Notes: a model not told the origin generated them from the sequence alone. 64,000 nucleotides of DNA from Maratus speciosus (GCA_963932465.1 OZ010791.1:320970283-321034282); one strand, 5' to 3'. Shown: positions 34,070 through 46,384, numbered from the stretch's first letter. Made by a program: numbers and translations.

Positions 34070-36450
34070 TCATTTTTGAAAATATTTCTTGCATCTTTAT
34101 TGTATATTCTTTTATAACAATGATAATATATGTACACTGTTCACTAAAGATTTTGAATAATTTTAAACTAAAAGTTTGTACATAATTTTTAACCATATTT
34201 TATGCATGAAAATATTTGATAAATTTCATTTTTTATGCTTAAGCAATGTTTTAAATAAACTTTGATTTCAAAACATTACTTAAATACACTGAATGTATTG
34301 TTTTTGTTATTTTATAATGTACTACAAATAATCAGGTTAATCTGAAATATATTTGATAATTTACATATTTAATTGTACAAAATGTAAATTCATTTATAAA
34401 TAATTATTCAATATTTAATTGAATGATATTTAATTAAAAGCACAGATTAATTTTTTAAGACTTAGTTTGGTGATAACCTAAATAAAAATCAGTATTTTAA
34501 TGAATAAGTTTTGATCATATACTAAATTTTGTACTCTTACTCATATTGTATTCTGGCATGTAACACATACATATACTTTTAGATTTAATTTTTGTATTTT
34601 TTATTATAATTGCCATATGTTGTGCAGATTGTTCGCAAAAACTTTCATGAGATACATAGTGAAAAATAAGATTTAAATTATTTTAAAGTACAATACTATT
34701 ATTTTTCATATACTCTAATAGCAACATTTTTTAAACATAAATTGCATGTTTATTAAATCAAAAATCTTAGTTCTTATGATCATATTTTTTATAATTTATT
34801 TTTAAAATTGATTCATAATATGCACCTATAAATTTTGATAATTTTTCTTCTATCAAAAATTATTGTTACATACCAGAATATACAGTATGTATTTTTACAT
34901 TAATCAGTGAAAAGTCAATTACTAAAATAAATAAAATGGAACTATTTTTAATAATCCATGCATGAGTAATGGAAAGTTAATCTTGCAGTCTAGGGATATT
35001 TTTTTTTTACATATTATGATGGAGCAGTAGGGAGTAGGTCTGCTTATGAAAAACAAAGTTCACGCTCGTACTACATTTTAAATTTCTTTAATGATATTTC
35101 AAAATAATGTTTGTTATTATTATTAAAAATGTAAAATATTTTTTTTGCACACCTGGCAACAAATGCAAATTTCAGTGTGTAAAATTTTATTCACAATACA
35201 TAAAAGTTGTTAGGGAATATCACATTTTCTTCCATGAATTAGCAGCATTTGAAAAACTCAAAATTTTCAATTTCTTTGATGCATTCCATTCTTAAGTGGA
35301 TCCTTAAAAGGAAAATCATATTCCCTGTTAGAGCTATTTTAATTCAAGTGAAAAAAAAAAAGTGGAGTAGTTGAATAACACTGATTTTACAAAGAATTTA
35401 AGAGAAAAAATCCATTGTTCACAAAATGTAAAACTTTGCAGTTGATGATATTGTATGCTAATGAATAATATAATAAAATTTCAAAATGCAACGGCAAAAT
35501 TCTACGAGTTCTAGCCATCACTAATTTCTTTTAAAAATCTTCATCTGATTTAATTATAGATATATGTTATTAAGTAAAGCGAAGATTTCCATTAAAAATT
35601 AGTGCTAGCTAAAAATTGTAGCAGTTGGCAGCTATGCAAATATAAGACCTTTTTAGAAGCATTATCATCACCAATGATAATATAAAAGAAAACCAAGAAA
35701 TATATATATATTTTTTTCCACGAGAAAAAGTATATAAAATAAAAATGTGAAGAATAGCAGAAATGCATAGATTTCTAGAATCTAGTAATGCACAAAACAT
35801 AATTCTTTTAATAGGACGCTATTCTTTTCATTGAGTGTTGTTGAATTCATTGAGTGTTATCTTAATGATTAGTTTTGTTATTACCTCCATGTAGTAATCA
35901 TAGTATACTAATCCTAATATTATAAATGTGGAAGCTTGAAAATGTTTGGCTGTACTTAACGTCAAAACAAATGATTAAATGTCCTTGTATTCATTATCCA
36001 TTATATTCATTTCTTTCCAGTAGTGCAAAATTTTCATTTAAGTTAAAAAAATTTACGGCTTATGTTAAAGCATTCTGATGTAGCATTTAATTGTATTATG
36101 AATTAAAAACTGTATTACTAAAAATTTTCTTCTTTTTTCGTGAAAGAACGTAGTTGTGTTTGGGCCGAATGTAACAGATTAAAGTCTCGTATAGCCTCTG
36201 TTTTTCAAATCAAGCTATAACATATACTTTAGGAATTAATGTATTTTCTTTAAAGATCTTAGAAAATTAAAAGTATCATAAAAAAAAGTTTATTAGCAAT
36301 ATGTATAAAATATATATGCTTTTACTGATTTATATGAATGAGTCCTGGCAAGGAATTTAAAATATTTAAGTATTTAATATGATTTTGGGAAAAAAAGTTC
36401 TAAGTAAATTTCTATCAAAATTATTTATATTAAAAGTTTTTGTTATTTCA
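34070..36450. other. No supported gene; RTE-like end fragment
   Basis: Very AT-rich. ACTAATCCTAATATTATAAATG at about 35909 resembles the complement of 3' ends of RTE-type retrotransposons (CATTTATAATATTAGT). No other recognisable feature. Confidence 0.45.
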
Positions 36451-36459
36451 GTTTTTTAA

Positions 36460-36907
36460 TATAACGTCATCCTTGCCTGAGGGAGATAACAGATTCGTCT
36501 CATTTTGGTCCAAACTACGTATTTTGGATCAATAAACACATTCATATTAAGGCTAAAAGGGGTCTATATTTCGTCCAAATGTGGTTGGTGTTTTCGGATG
36601 TAATATGGACAAATTTTGGACGTCTATATTACAGCCAAAATTCGTGTGTATTTCGTCCGGATGGAGGTATTTTTTGAACGTAATATGGACAAATTTTGGC
36701 CGATCCAAATTTCGTTCATTTTATGTTCATTTTATGCTCATTTCATGGCCCAAAAGACGTACTTCTGACGTAAAGGGGGGTGACATTTGGACGTAATTTG
36801 ACGAAATTTAGGTGAAGTCCGGAGGACTTTTAGACTTCAAATGGACACGTCCATTCATCCAAATTACGTACTTTAGGCGAAAATTGGACGAATCTGTGTT
36901 GTGTGGG
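36460..36907. repeat. Right terminal and subterminal repeats of the large element
   Basis: Within about 350 bp: TCGTCCAAATG, ATATGGACAAATTTTGGACG (twice as variants), TCGTCCGGATGG, CATTTGGACGTAATTTGACG, AAGTCCGGAGGACTT, ATGGACACGTCCATTCATCC and TTGGACGAA. The density and the mixture of orientations suggest transposase-binding subterminal arrays. Confidence 0.7.
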
Positions 36908-37510
36908 TAAGATATAGACGAAACAAAAACTGCTCCCGAATCTTTTTATCAAGGTCAAATACATAAGAAAAAAATATTTTTTCAATTTTCCTTTTTTTGC
37001 TACCACATTTCAAATTTAAATTTTTCTTAAAATTTTAAATGGCCGCCATTTTTAAACAAGATGGCGGATGAAGCTGGTCAACGAACTCGTTCGAGACATT
37101 GGTCTGTACTATGTATAAACGAAGTTACATCCAAATCGGTTCATAAATACGCCTTTTATCGCGTGACAAAATTCAGGACGTTTCAAAATGTCAGCTTCGC
37201 TAGAAATTCAAAATGCTATAACTCAGCCATTTTTTAAGATATAGACAAAACAAAAACTGCTACGGAGTCTTTGTATAAAGATCAAATACATAAGAAAAAA
37301 ATATTTTTCCATTTTCAAATTTTTGGTACCATATTTCAAATTTTAAATTTTTTAAAAAATTTTAAATGGCCGCCATTTTGAAACAAAATGGCGGATGGAG
37401 CTGGCCAACGAACTCGGTCGAGACATTGGTATGTACTATGTACACACCGAATTACATCCAAATCGGTTCATAAATACGCAAGTTACAGTGTGACATAGAT
37501 CAGATATATA
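36908..37510. repeat. ~330-bp satellite array, right part
   Basis: Continuation of 24780-25954. Anchors AAGATGGCGG at 37058 and the AAAATGGCGG variant at 37385 are 327 bp apart. It ends at about 37500 in (TA)n. Confidence 0.9.
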
Positions 37511-37615
37511 TATATATATCAATTTTGAACGGAGGGTGGTTTCGGGGTCTGGGGGTCATGATCGATAAAAATATACCAAAATTTTTTTAAATCGCTTTCC
37601 TCCGAACGTCTGCAA

Positions 37616-37655
37616 TAGGTAGCTTTTTGTAAAGAAAGCTACCTAAAAGTATACA
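37616..37655. repeat. Hairpin GGTAGCTTT...AAAGCTACC
   Basis: Nine-base perfect stem with an eight-base loop at the right edge of the satellite. The string GGTAGCTTT also lies at the left edge near 24555, so it may mark the end of the satellite-bearing repeat. Confidence 0.45.
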
Positions 37656-38109
37656 ACAAAGTAAATGATATATGTACAAGCAATTGATGAACAGAAAAGA
37701 TCATAACAAAAATCCACAATTTTATTATGTATGAAAATTTGTTTAAAAATAAAAAATGGAAGTTTGTTATAAAGCTAAATAAATGAGAAGCTTCACCTGT
37801 AATTGTAATGTATCATAAATTCAGTCAAAAACCATTAATTTAACCACATATATTCCAATAGAATGTTTTATTATTGTTAATATTATACTTTTTCCATGAT
37901 ATAATGAAGTAGTCTTTATAGCTAGTATTGTTCAGATCGTTATGCCTATTATCGCTTCAGATATGTAATTTATAATGCATACTTTTCAGGAGGCGGAGTG
38001 TGTTTTAAGTGTATCTATAACATAATACTTTCCTCTTGCATTTAAGAATTTCTTTTTGCAAAACACCAGCTTGAAATAAATTAGAACAGGGAATGACTTG
38101 CAAAATAAT

Positions 38110-38345
38110 ATAGAAAGTATTTTTTTCTTTGCGCCGCTTTTTTTTTTCAATTTGTAAATGATTACACGGTATAAATTTAGTTTAGGCTACCTAATATATT
38201 AATGGGATTTTTCTTTCGTCGTACAATATCAAACGAAACTTTCTAATTCTATTAAAGGTAAAAGTCTTGTTTTTCAGGGATATGCCTCATTATATGTGCT
38301 TCGGTTAAGAAATATTTGTTTATTTAAAAAAAAATAGCATCATAA
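38110..38345. repeat. Dispersed repeat family A, copy 1
   Basis: Shares CTAATATATTAATG, ATCAAACGAAACTTTC and TTCTAATTCTATTAAAGGTAA with 38735-38960 and 50080-50300. No coding. Confidence 0.55.
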
Positions 38346-38734
38346 AGGAGGTTTAATTACATAAAGAGGTAGAAAAACGTATCATAAATGATAATGTAAT
38401 CATAGCTAGAAAATATTACAGCAATTTCAATTTTACTTTATTTCTGAAACAATCTGAGGACAATATGAAATCTATAAAATTTAGATATAAAAGAATGCAA
38501 ATTAACTATAATTTTTTAATTTCCTTTATTTTGCAGCTTCGCCTCCCCAATTATTCTTTAATTTTAAAAAAATGTAATAAGTAATTCATTATATTTCGAG
38601 AAAAACTTTCCTCAGTTTTAAATAAAGTATCATGAGATTTCTCTGTTCTTGCAATTTCGTGTTATTTTTAATTTTCAAATAAATAAACACCGAAAATAAC
38701 TTGTAACACTGCCAAGATTTTTTTTCTTCTCGCC

Positions 38735-38960
38735 TTTCTTTTCAATTTACGAATAATTGAATGGCATAAATGCAGTTTCTCCTTACCTAATATGTTAATG
38801 AACTTTCTCGTTCGTAAGATATCAAGTGAAACTCTCTAATTCTATTAAAGGTAAGAATTTCGAATATCATGAGCGTAACCTAATTAAATATGCTTCATGG
38901 AAAAGGACTTTTTATTAAAAAATAGCATAAGAAAAGGAGGTTCATTAAAAAAAAATTTGG
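38735..38960. repeat. Dispersed repeat family A, copy 2
   Basis: See 38110-38345. Shared CTAATATGTTAATGAACTTT and CTCTAATTCTATTAAAGGTAA. Confidence 0.55.
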
Positions 38961-39660
38961 TAAAAATTGCATGCATTAACGATAATTTAAATGTAACTAG
39001 AAATTGTAATTTAAGTTTTATTTTATTTCCAAATAAAGTCCAAAATTAAGCATAAATTTAAATATACTTTATATAAAAAAACATGAATTTTTGTCAAACA
39101 TGTTAATTAGAAAATTTTAAATTGTTAGTAATTATGTATAGATACATGGTAATTAACATTTTAAAAAATGAAGCAACGAAAATTTCATGAAAGCACTTAT
39201 TATGTATTCCGTCGACTATATAAATAGCTTGATAATAAAAAAAATACATATTTAAAAAACAAAATTTTCTGACAGAAATATATGAAAAAAACTTTCAAAT
39301 GGCTGTGATTAATGAAAAGATTGAAACATCTCAATAAAAATTAAAATTTTAAACTGAAATGAGAAACCGCCCTGTTAAATAATAAATTAAAATTATTTCT
39401 CTTGATTCTTATCATTTTATAAAATCTGTGTTCTACATAATTATATGCACTAGAAAATTGTAAGTCAGATACATAGATTATTTTAAACAATAACAGTATT
39501 GCATGTATTATTGTAATAATTATACTATAACGTAACTCTAAAATTGTGGCATTGTATGTAGCCCACCGATATTATTGTTGATATTTTACGACAAAAATAT
39601 CGTAAATTATACATTATTATTTTTAACAATTTCTCTTAAATAAACACTCAGCAGTTTTAA
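38961..39660. other. No supported gene
   Basis: AT-rich with no recognisable repeats or splice-framed exons. Confidence 0.5.
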
Positions 39661-39667
39661 TAATCAA

Positions 39668-39905
39668 CTAGCTCATACTCCCGACGTTTTCCGAGATCTT
39701 TAAAAAATTGTCTGAAACGCGAGTAAAACACTAAATATTGCAACAAAAAACCGCAAAAAGTTAGAAATTGCTGCACGAAATTCGAATAAACTTTATTAGA
39801 AAGAGAACAAAATTTACTATGGTAGACTAAAACAATGTAGTCGAAATTATTTCTGAAATGTCAACAAATTGCAGCTGAACACGAAAATTCGATAAATATT
39901 GCACA
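39668..39905 (+). mobile_element. Fragment related to the 14567-15734 retroelement
   Basis: Starts ACTAGCTCATACTCCCGACG and contains TGCTGCACGAAATTCGAATA and AACTTTATTAGAAAGAGAAC, matching blocks at 14640-14850 and 15430-15490. It is truncated at 39905 by the adjoining MITE. Confidence 0.55.
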
Positions 39906-40280
39906 CTGTAAAGAAAAAATCTGTAACATTACTAAAGTTTTTCTAGAAAACTGGGATTACTAGAACTTTTTATGTGACGGCAACAACAAAAATTCATGTA
40001 ACAAACACACTTTTGCGCCGAAAATCAAAAAATCTGTAAGGTTACTAACATTTTTTTAGGAAACTGGAATGCCTAGAACTTTTCATGTAACAGCAACCAG
40101 AGTTACAGATAAAATTTTAGTAAGATTACTGTAATTTTAGCTGATCCATTTGTAAAGTTACAGATTTAAAGTTACAGAAAACTAGTTTTGTATGTCTGCA
40201 GCTTTTTTTGTACAGTTACAGATGAAAGATTAGTAAGGATGGAACTTTACATCTGTAGACCTGCAGATTTTTTTTTACAG
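39906..40280. mobile_element. MITE, ~375 bp, CTGTAAA termini
   Basis: The left CTGTAAAGAAAAAATCTG and the complement of the right end CTGTAAAAAAAAATCTG are inverted repeats. An internal direct duplication (TCTGTAACATTACTAAAGTT and TCTGTAAGGTTACTAACATT units, about 105 bp apart) is visible, with ACCTAGAACTTTTCATGTAAC-like ends. Target duplication is unclear. It interrupts the preceding retroelement fragment. Confidence 0.6.
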
Positions 40281-40289
40281 AACAATTAT

Positions 40290-41600
40290 TTCATTAAAAA
40301 GTCAAAAATCGCACCGGAAATTATTTGTTAAAAATTTTTAATTTACTGTATATTGACGAGATTTTCTGACAGTGTAAATAAAAAATGTGATTTGTTTATT
40401 GGCGTTATTAAACAGTCGGAAAATTGCTTATATCTTTATACTTCGCTGGAATATTGGTAACATGAATTAAAAATAGTATACATTTTGAAACCATTACATA
40501 AACTAACTTTAAAATTTAAATTAAAAAAATTAAAGTGAATTTTATAATGTTTATTTCAGAGAGGCTTTTCATTTATTGTATTTAAAAGAAGGGTAAAGAA
40601 AATTAATAGAGAGCTTATCATTTAACTTTAAGGGAATATCAATTAATTTTAAGGGATTTTGCATATTTCAAAATTATCTGGTTAAAAGTTCGTGATAAGA
40701 TTTATAATTATTTAAAAAATAAAGGAAATATAAGACATAAACTACGCAAATAAAAATGGGCCATTTTTTTACTCCTCCTTGAAAAACCTTCTCTTACATA
40801 TTTCTGTCATAAAAACGCATCTACTTATAACGATAATCAGACAATTCTTAATCTTTCATTATTAAGGTAATGCGTCATAACTTTGATGAAGCTTAAGTCA
40901 ATTTTCAGTATTTAAAATCATTTTCAATTTGCCAAATTATGTTTTATTTAAACCTCTGGGATAAAGAGAGACTGGCCTTACAGCATCCCCATAAAAGAGT
41001 ATGCTAATCAAAACAATGTCATAAAGCATTTGTTTTCAGCACTTCTAAAAATATATAGAAAATGACATTCCATTTTTGAGTTACTAAAAAATAAAACAAA
41101 TTTCTTGATTAACTAGAATTTTTTTTTTATTTAATTCGCATATTAATATACAGAATATGAATTTACATGCACTTAAAATAGACTGAAATAAATGGCTAAA
41201 TTTGATAAGTTACATACAGTGCAGAAGAGAGACAATAAGATATTCTTGTATTACTCATGTGATAAGAACAAACAGGTAATAAGTGACAGTACTGAAAGTT
41301 CGTATCACAGGAAAACTTATAATAATTTACAAATTAGAAGGGGAATTAAACCTTTATTAATCAGAAAGTCATTTATCAATTGTATCTAACAATTTAATCT
41401 ATTTTACACTGTATTTAGCATTTAAAAGTCTTAGATTATTGGGAGTAGTTCAAATGAATGCATTTTTCAAAGCACAACGATTACATAGAAAAACAAAATA
41501 ACTTCTTATTTTTATAGGCAATAAAAAAATACATTTTACATTATGTTTTAAATTTTTTAATACATACTTAGGGTGGGTTTTTCCCCAAACTTTATTACCA
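40290..41600. other. No supported gene
   Basis: AT-rich. A 65-codon frame at 41192-41389 has ordinary composition but no recognised motif. Confidence 0.5.
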
Positions 41601-41604
41601 ACTA

Positions 41605-42420
41605 GTGTAAATGCCCGTCCTAGGACGGTGGGTAAAAATTGTGTTTTTCACTTACAATTTGAAAAACTGATAAAAAATAATTGGTAATATGGAAGCGTTT
41701 AAATGAGCAAAGTTCGGCTAGTTTATGTTCTAATAAACACACAATTAGCTTTTACAATATTTCTGGGTAAATCAGGTTTTCCGGCTAATATACTATAACA
41801 AAATTAAGATTTCTTAATAAAACGATACTATTTTTTTAATAACACTTTGAAATTGTATTTTTATCGTTTACCCCTACCCCCACACCTCCAAATAATTTTT
41901 AATATGTATATTGATTAATAAATAGGTATCTCGGGTTGAACCCCATCCGAAATAACCAAGGGGAAGCATTGTTAAAGTGTTCTTCACGCCTATTTGTGTT
42001 TTTCTTCTGTTTACCCGCAGCTGACATCACGCAGCAGGGGTGGAACAGCTTCAAGTGATGTCATTTATGTCGTCTCCTTTAATCTTCATAGCTCCATGGG
42101 TTACATTTTTTTTTCAATGAATCAAGTGAATGACTCGCTACCACAGCTTCTTATTTACGTTTTACGCACGGAGTGCACTACGTTTGTTTTCTGAAATGGT
42201 TGCGTAAATCATTGAAATTTTGTTAGTTTTGAATCTTTTATAGAAAATTATTTTGAACAGAAGGGATTTCAGGTGGAAAAGATTTATATTTAGGCAGATA
42301 AATTTTCTCATACACATCTCAAACCAAAATTAAGTCTAACGTGGCTCCATCTTATCGGAGACTGTTAAGATTGATGGGTTCGCCCCGGATGCGTTACACT
42401 GCTTTTTATTATATAGAGAT
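41605..42420 (+). mobile_element. Retroelement-like repeat, ~815 bp
   Basis: Begins ACTAGTGTAAATGCCCGTCC and ends GTTACACTGCTTTTTATTATATAGAGATG. The CTAG...CCCG start and TTATTATATAGA end mirror the architecture of 14567-15734, suggesting another member of the same broad class. Near-duplicate flanks (TTATTACCAACT and TTATTAACACAACT) are imperfect as target duplications. Confidence 0.45.
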
Positions 42421-42595
42421 GTTTCTTATTAACACAACTTTTTCTTTCCTATTAGCTAATGAAGCTACTAAGTAACAGAATTTTAGATTTGTATAATTAT
42501 CTGGGCTAATTTGGAATGATTTTTTATTATAAAAATAATTTTTTGTTGAGTATGATGACGGAATATTTTTAAACTGCTGGAGGAAGATGCATTTC

Positions 42596-42770
42596 CAGTG
42601 CTGCCACAGGCGACTACTTTTATATTTATTCGCCCACTATTTTTGAAGGAATAATTTTTTTCATAAGATACATTTTTCTTGCACATGTTGTCAAAGTGCA
42701 CATGAAAGTTTTTTATTTCAGAAAGTGGTATGAGATGGAATTTAAAAAATTGCCGCTAGTGGCATCCTCG
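42596..42770. mobile_element. MITE family B, copy 1 (~175 bp)
   Basis: Left end CAGTGCTGCCACAGGCGACT. The right end complement carries GATGCCACTAGCGGCAA. It is homologous throughout to 57208-57378 (shared GAAAGTGGT, AATTTAAAAAA, TTTTTATATT). The termini resemble hAT-type MITEs, but no 8-bp duplication was found. Confidence 0.6.
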
Positions 42771-44308
42771 TATTTTATATAAATACTATAACATTAGATA
42801 TTTATGCCATTGTTAAATTGTATTTCAACTCTAAGTTCTGTATCACCTTTAACCTTTTAAATAAATATGAAAAAATAGTTACTTTTTCATGTACATCAGA
42901 CGTTTCGATTGAGAGATTTATTATGTAAAAGAACGTTTCGCGAAAGATTACACTCTCAAACGTTAAATTTCACTTTGCATCACAATTATATTAATTTATT
43001 AAAGAAATCATTAATTGAATTCATAACTGCTAAAGCACATAACATATATATCAGAATCAGTAGCAAAAAATCTAAAATAATAGATAGAAATAAATCATCT
43101 GCTGGTAAATTATTGTACACATATATTAGACAATCAATAAAAGTATTGACTATAAATGTGAAAAATGCAAAACAGTTTAAACTTAGGATCAATATTTTAA
43201 GAAATAATTATAATGAGACATAAAGAGAGAAGAGTGGGGTTGCTTCTTGTAACATTCCGTATCATATAATTTTAATCCTGGTTTTTGTTCTAGATAACTT
43301 CAAATTATTTGAGAATCATCCTTAACAATGAACATTATTTAATGGGGAGAGATGACAGATGTTAACATGAATGACGAACACCCTATACAAACTATCTGCA
43401 ATCAAAACATAATAACAACTATCAATCAACAGTTCAATGTGCATAACGCCGCCTGGTGTTTTTTTCTGATTTGGCAACACTGCAAGTTACAAAGGAGGCA
43501 TACGAGCAAAACATGTGTTTAATTTAATGTGATTTTTAGTAAAACCTGGCTAGAATCAGGGGGGAAAATCCCATACTTATCGGATACTCTCTTAGTGGTA
43601 ATATTTTTAAATTACAACTTTCTGAAAAATGTTGTACTTGATCAGTTTTATCATACTGAATTGAAACCTTCAAGTACCCTCCCTTCCAAAAAATAAAAAT
43701 AAATATTCGCACGTCTTGAAAGAATGAAGAAAGAAGAGATGGATGACATTTCAAATGCCGCACCTTTGTAAGAGAATGGGAAACAGGGAAATTGAAGAAA
43801 ACATTTGTTTTTTTCTTTAAATCTGGACGCTGATCCATATTAACCAGCCTTTTAGTGGTGGATTATTCAAATTTTGAATTGATAAGGATACGTGAAATCA
43901 ATAGCTCGAAAACTTGAGTGGGTTTTGAAATAATAGCCATGTTATTCAAAGGAAAAGTGAAGCGACCAGTTGCAATAATGTACGTTGTCCATGTCTTTTA
44001 GTATTACTAGCACTTTAATTTCTTTGACTTGAATTGTGTGATTTTGTTAAAAGAAAAGACTCGTCTAAAGCAAAGCGACACTCAAAGATAAGATTGGATA
44101 TTTTATAATAACTTTATGATACTAGCATAATTATAGCATTGAGCTAGTTTGAGCAATTAATAACAGAAATGAGTTTAATTATTTGCGCCTTGTTAAAATT
44201 ATTTTAACCTCACGAATATTAGGAGTAACGGTTAATACGATAGTATTTACCCTTTGTTTGTTAATTCCCTTTGTTCTCGTATTAAGTGAGTTCAACAATG
44301 TATAGTTG
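42771..44308. other. No supported gene
   Basis: AT-rich. Open frames at 42909-43223 (104 codons) and 43536-43838 (100 codons, minus) have no recognised domains and no splice or codon evidence. Confidence 0.5.
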
Positions 44309-44569
44309 GAGGGTGATTGGAAAATAACTGGCCAAATTTTAAAAAGGTGGCAGACGAAATCAAAATAACCAATTTTTGTCATAGAATGTGTCCGGAAATG
44401 ACGAATACAAGTACCATATATTGACGCTTATACACTATCTTTCACATTTTAGCACGTCACAAGGGCTCAAACGCGACATTTCCGGACATGCATTCTATGA
44501 CGAATAATGCTTGTTTAGGTTTCCTCTACCACTCGTTAAAATATGGCCAGTTATTTTCCGATCACCCTG
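44309..44569. mobile_element. mariner-type MITE, ~261 bp
   Basis: The right end is CCGATCACCCTG followed by TA. Its complement CAGGGTGATCGGAAAATAAC matches the left GAGGGTGATTGGAAAATAAC, and inverted pairing continues through TGGCCAAATTTTAA and a second inner inverted block (CATAGAATGTGTCCGGAAAT and its complement). The left TA is not retained. No coding capacity. Confidence 0.8.
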
Positions 44570-44589
44570 TATATAGCTATAAAACATTT

Positions 44590-45080
44590 TATTAACGAAC
44601 TGTATCTAACAAAAATTTAATTATTTAGATTTTTCTGAAAACTTCATTCTAGATCTAGTTTTGGGCACAGGTGGTTTAATTTGAACATAACTGCGATGTA
44701 CAGCAACATCTCTACAAAATACACTTGGCTTAATTCTAAAATTACTCTTCAATCCCTGGACACTGCCCGAATGGAACACTAAAAAACTCATTTTCTACTC
44801 TTTTTGTTGTACATTTTACGTTAACGTTCAAAAGAAAGTTTATCTAAATCGTTGTTTAAGATGTTTTTCTCTATACGTGAAACAAAAAGTATCTCAGTCA
44901 ACTTTAGATAAGAGACAACGTTAGTTTTAAAGTACAGTAGCTGAAGCTAAATATTGATAAAAGAATATTTTTGCTCAGTAAATTTCATCCAGGGGAATTT
45001 CAAAAGATATACTGTAAATTTTTTGCTCAACGGGATATAATGTTACATTTCTTAGTAAAGTCATGACTTACATTGTTATT
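44590..45080 (-). repeat. Dispersed repeat, copy 2 (partner at 13920-14430)
   Basis: Same block order as copy 1. On the minus strand it keeps a 56-codon frame, described separately. Confidence 0.55.
44621..44791 (-). CDS. Short basic open frame in dispersed repeat (56 aa), unrecognised
   Basis: ATG at 44791 and TAA at 44621-44623, with an in-frame TAG two codons upstream of the ATG that is also kept in the related copy near 14130. The product begins MSFLVFHSGSVQGLKSNF and ends in a basic PKTRSRMKFSEKSK tail. The partner copy shows the same start (MSF) and matching DSIKGFRSNFK and TRSK blocks but is interrupted by stops. This suggests one copy of a formerly coding or untranslated conserved segment, for example a retroposed exon. 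No family is known. Confidence 0.22.
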   Translation of the reverse strand: MSFLVFHSGSVQGLKSNFRIKPSVFCRDVAVHRSYVQIKPPVPKTRSRMKFSEKSK

Positions 45081-45089
45081 TTATTATAG

Positions 45090-46010
45090 TATTTTTAAAT
45101 ACTGTTTTATGTAATAATATATTTTATGCTTATAATTTTATAGAATTATAAATATCTCTTTATATAGACAAATAAATAATATGATAAAAAATAAAAGCTT
45201 TTATATATAAGTTATACAAAATAAATCGAATACATTACGGTCTTCTGGCAGTAATTTTTTAGGTCACTTTTTCATGATGTTATAAATATATGTATATATT
45301 TCTTTTCAAATAACACGAAATTGATGAATGTTATTCTGGTTTAGTTCTACTCGTTCGATAAAAAAAAAAAAAATTATGTCTGAAATATTTGTAGTGCTTT
45401 TGCAGGGCCACACAAAACTTTTCAAACACATTATTTTCTAATACCTGTCATTGGTAGATTTGTTTTCATTATAGTATGCACTTTACAGTTGGAGTAGATT
45501 TTAGTATATTATATGATGGGTGAAAATCAGTACTATATATTTTATTCAAGGACAAACGAAGTACTTCGAATCCTTTATCAATAATGAGTCATTATTTCTT
45601 GAAATGCTTTTAAATGGTATTTTATCCGTTTTTAAACTGAATTTTTTTTATTATTGCTACAAAACGCTAAAAAAGGGATTTGCACATATGCTCTATCATT
45701 ACTATAAATGTAAATGTATGAGTATTTATGAACATTCCGATAAAGTATTTTCAGATAATCTGCGAGTTTCAGAACGATTTAGTGACAATTTTCTGCTAAA
45801 AAATTATCTGGAAGTGTCTATGATTCATAATTGCTGAATCCTGAAACCTTGTGATGAAGTCACATGATTTCTATATCAAAGCAATGGTATAAATAGGATT
45901 TTTGTATATTGAATGAGTTACTGAAGAATCATGCTGTACACACTTCAGCCGTATTATATAGCCTTGGTAGATTTAATGTTATCATACGAAATGAATTTTT
46001 GAATTGATCA
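45090..46010. other. No supported gene
   Basis: AT-rich. A 105-codon frame at 45520-45837 has no recognised domain. (TA) runs and an A13 run are present. Confidence 0.5.
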
Positions 46011-46019
46011 AATGAAAAA

Positions 46020-46125
46020 TAAAAAATGATTAAGTCGGGATTCGAATCCAGTACCTTTAAGTTAAATTACCAATGTTCAACCTACTGAGCTGCATGTGTC
46101 GAAAACCGCTGACATGTTTCGATGA
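46020..46125 (-). repeat. tRNA-derived SINE head (minus strand)
   Basis: On the minus strand, GCTCAGTAGGTTGAAC resembles Pol III box A and CTGGATTCGAATCCC is a box B/T-arm. They are about 35 bp apart and are followed by CATTTTTT, a Pol III stop. The cloverleaf is imperfect. Confidence 0.6.
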
Positions 46126-46295
46126 GATAATCTTATTGATAATAACATCTGGTCTGCCACGTAGACAGCTCAACAAAATAAACCACAGGTAAGAAAATTC
46201 CATTAAACGATGGGTACGTAGATACACGATTATATTTTAACTCATTGCAACTGTTTGGTAACGATATCATACAAATTTTATTTTCCGAGAGTTCA

Positions 46296-46378
46296 AAAAA
46301 ATGCCGAATAGGTTTCGAACCCACAACCTTTTACTTATATTGCAATATTGTAGCTACTGAGCTTCATGGGATGATAAC
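46296..46378 (-). repeat. tRNA-derived SINE head (minus strand), second copy
   Basis: Minus strand: AAGCTCAGTAGCTACAATA (box A), GTGGGTTCGAAACC (box B), then CGGCATTTTTTT. It has the same orientation as and lies about 275 bp from the copy at 46020. Confidence 0.6.
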
Positions 46379-46384
46379 CGGTTG

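Larger units (their letters stand above)
25955..36907. mobile_element. Large TA-flanked terminal-inverted-repeat element, 10,953 bp
   Basis: The left end CCCACACAACACA is matched by its exact complement TGTGTTGTGTGGG at 36895-36907. Just inside both ends lies CGTCCA. TA lies outside each end (25953-25954 and 36908-36909), and the flanks join to the satellite target TTTTTAAGATA. The satellite anchor at 25776 and the next at 37058 are 11,282 bp apart; subtracting 10,953 + 2 leaves 327 bp, equal to the neighbouring period of 327-337. The insertion boundaries are therefore firmly established. Its outer about 400 bp are crowded with GGACGTA/GTCCAA motifs. No transposase of its own is recognised; the only transposase remains inside belong to a nested pogo element. 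The superfamily is unresolved. Confidence 0.85.

Noticed and set aside
25955..36907. TTAA-type (piggyBac or Kolobok) insertion
   Set aside because: The satellite target contains TTAA, but only TA is repeated at both ends of the element.
37616..37655. Helitron 3' terminal hairpin
   Set aside because: The hairpin is not followed by CTRR, so it does not fit a Helitron end.
42909..43223. 104-codon plus-strand frame
   Set aside because: Composition follows the AT-rich background, with an overlapping minus-strand frame, no recognisable domain and no splice context.
45520..45837. 105-codon plus-strand frame
   Set aside because: No domain, signal or conservation evidence. Chance frames of this size are expected in 64 kb.
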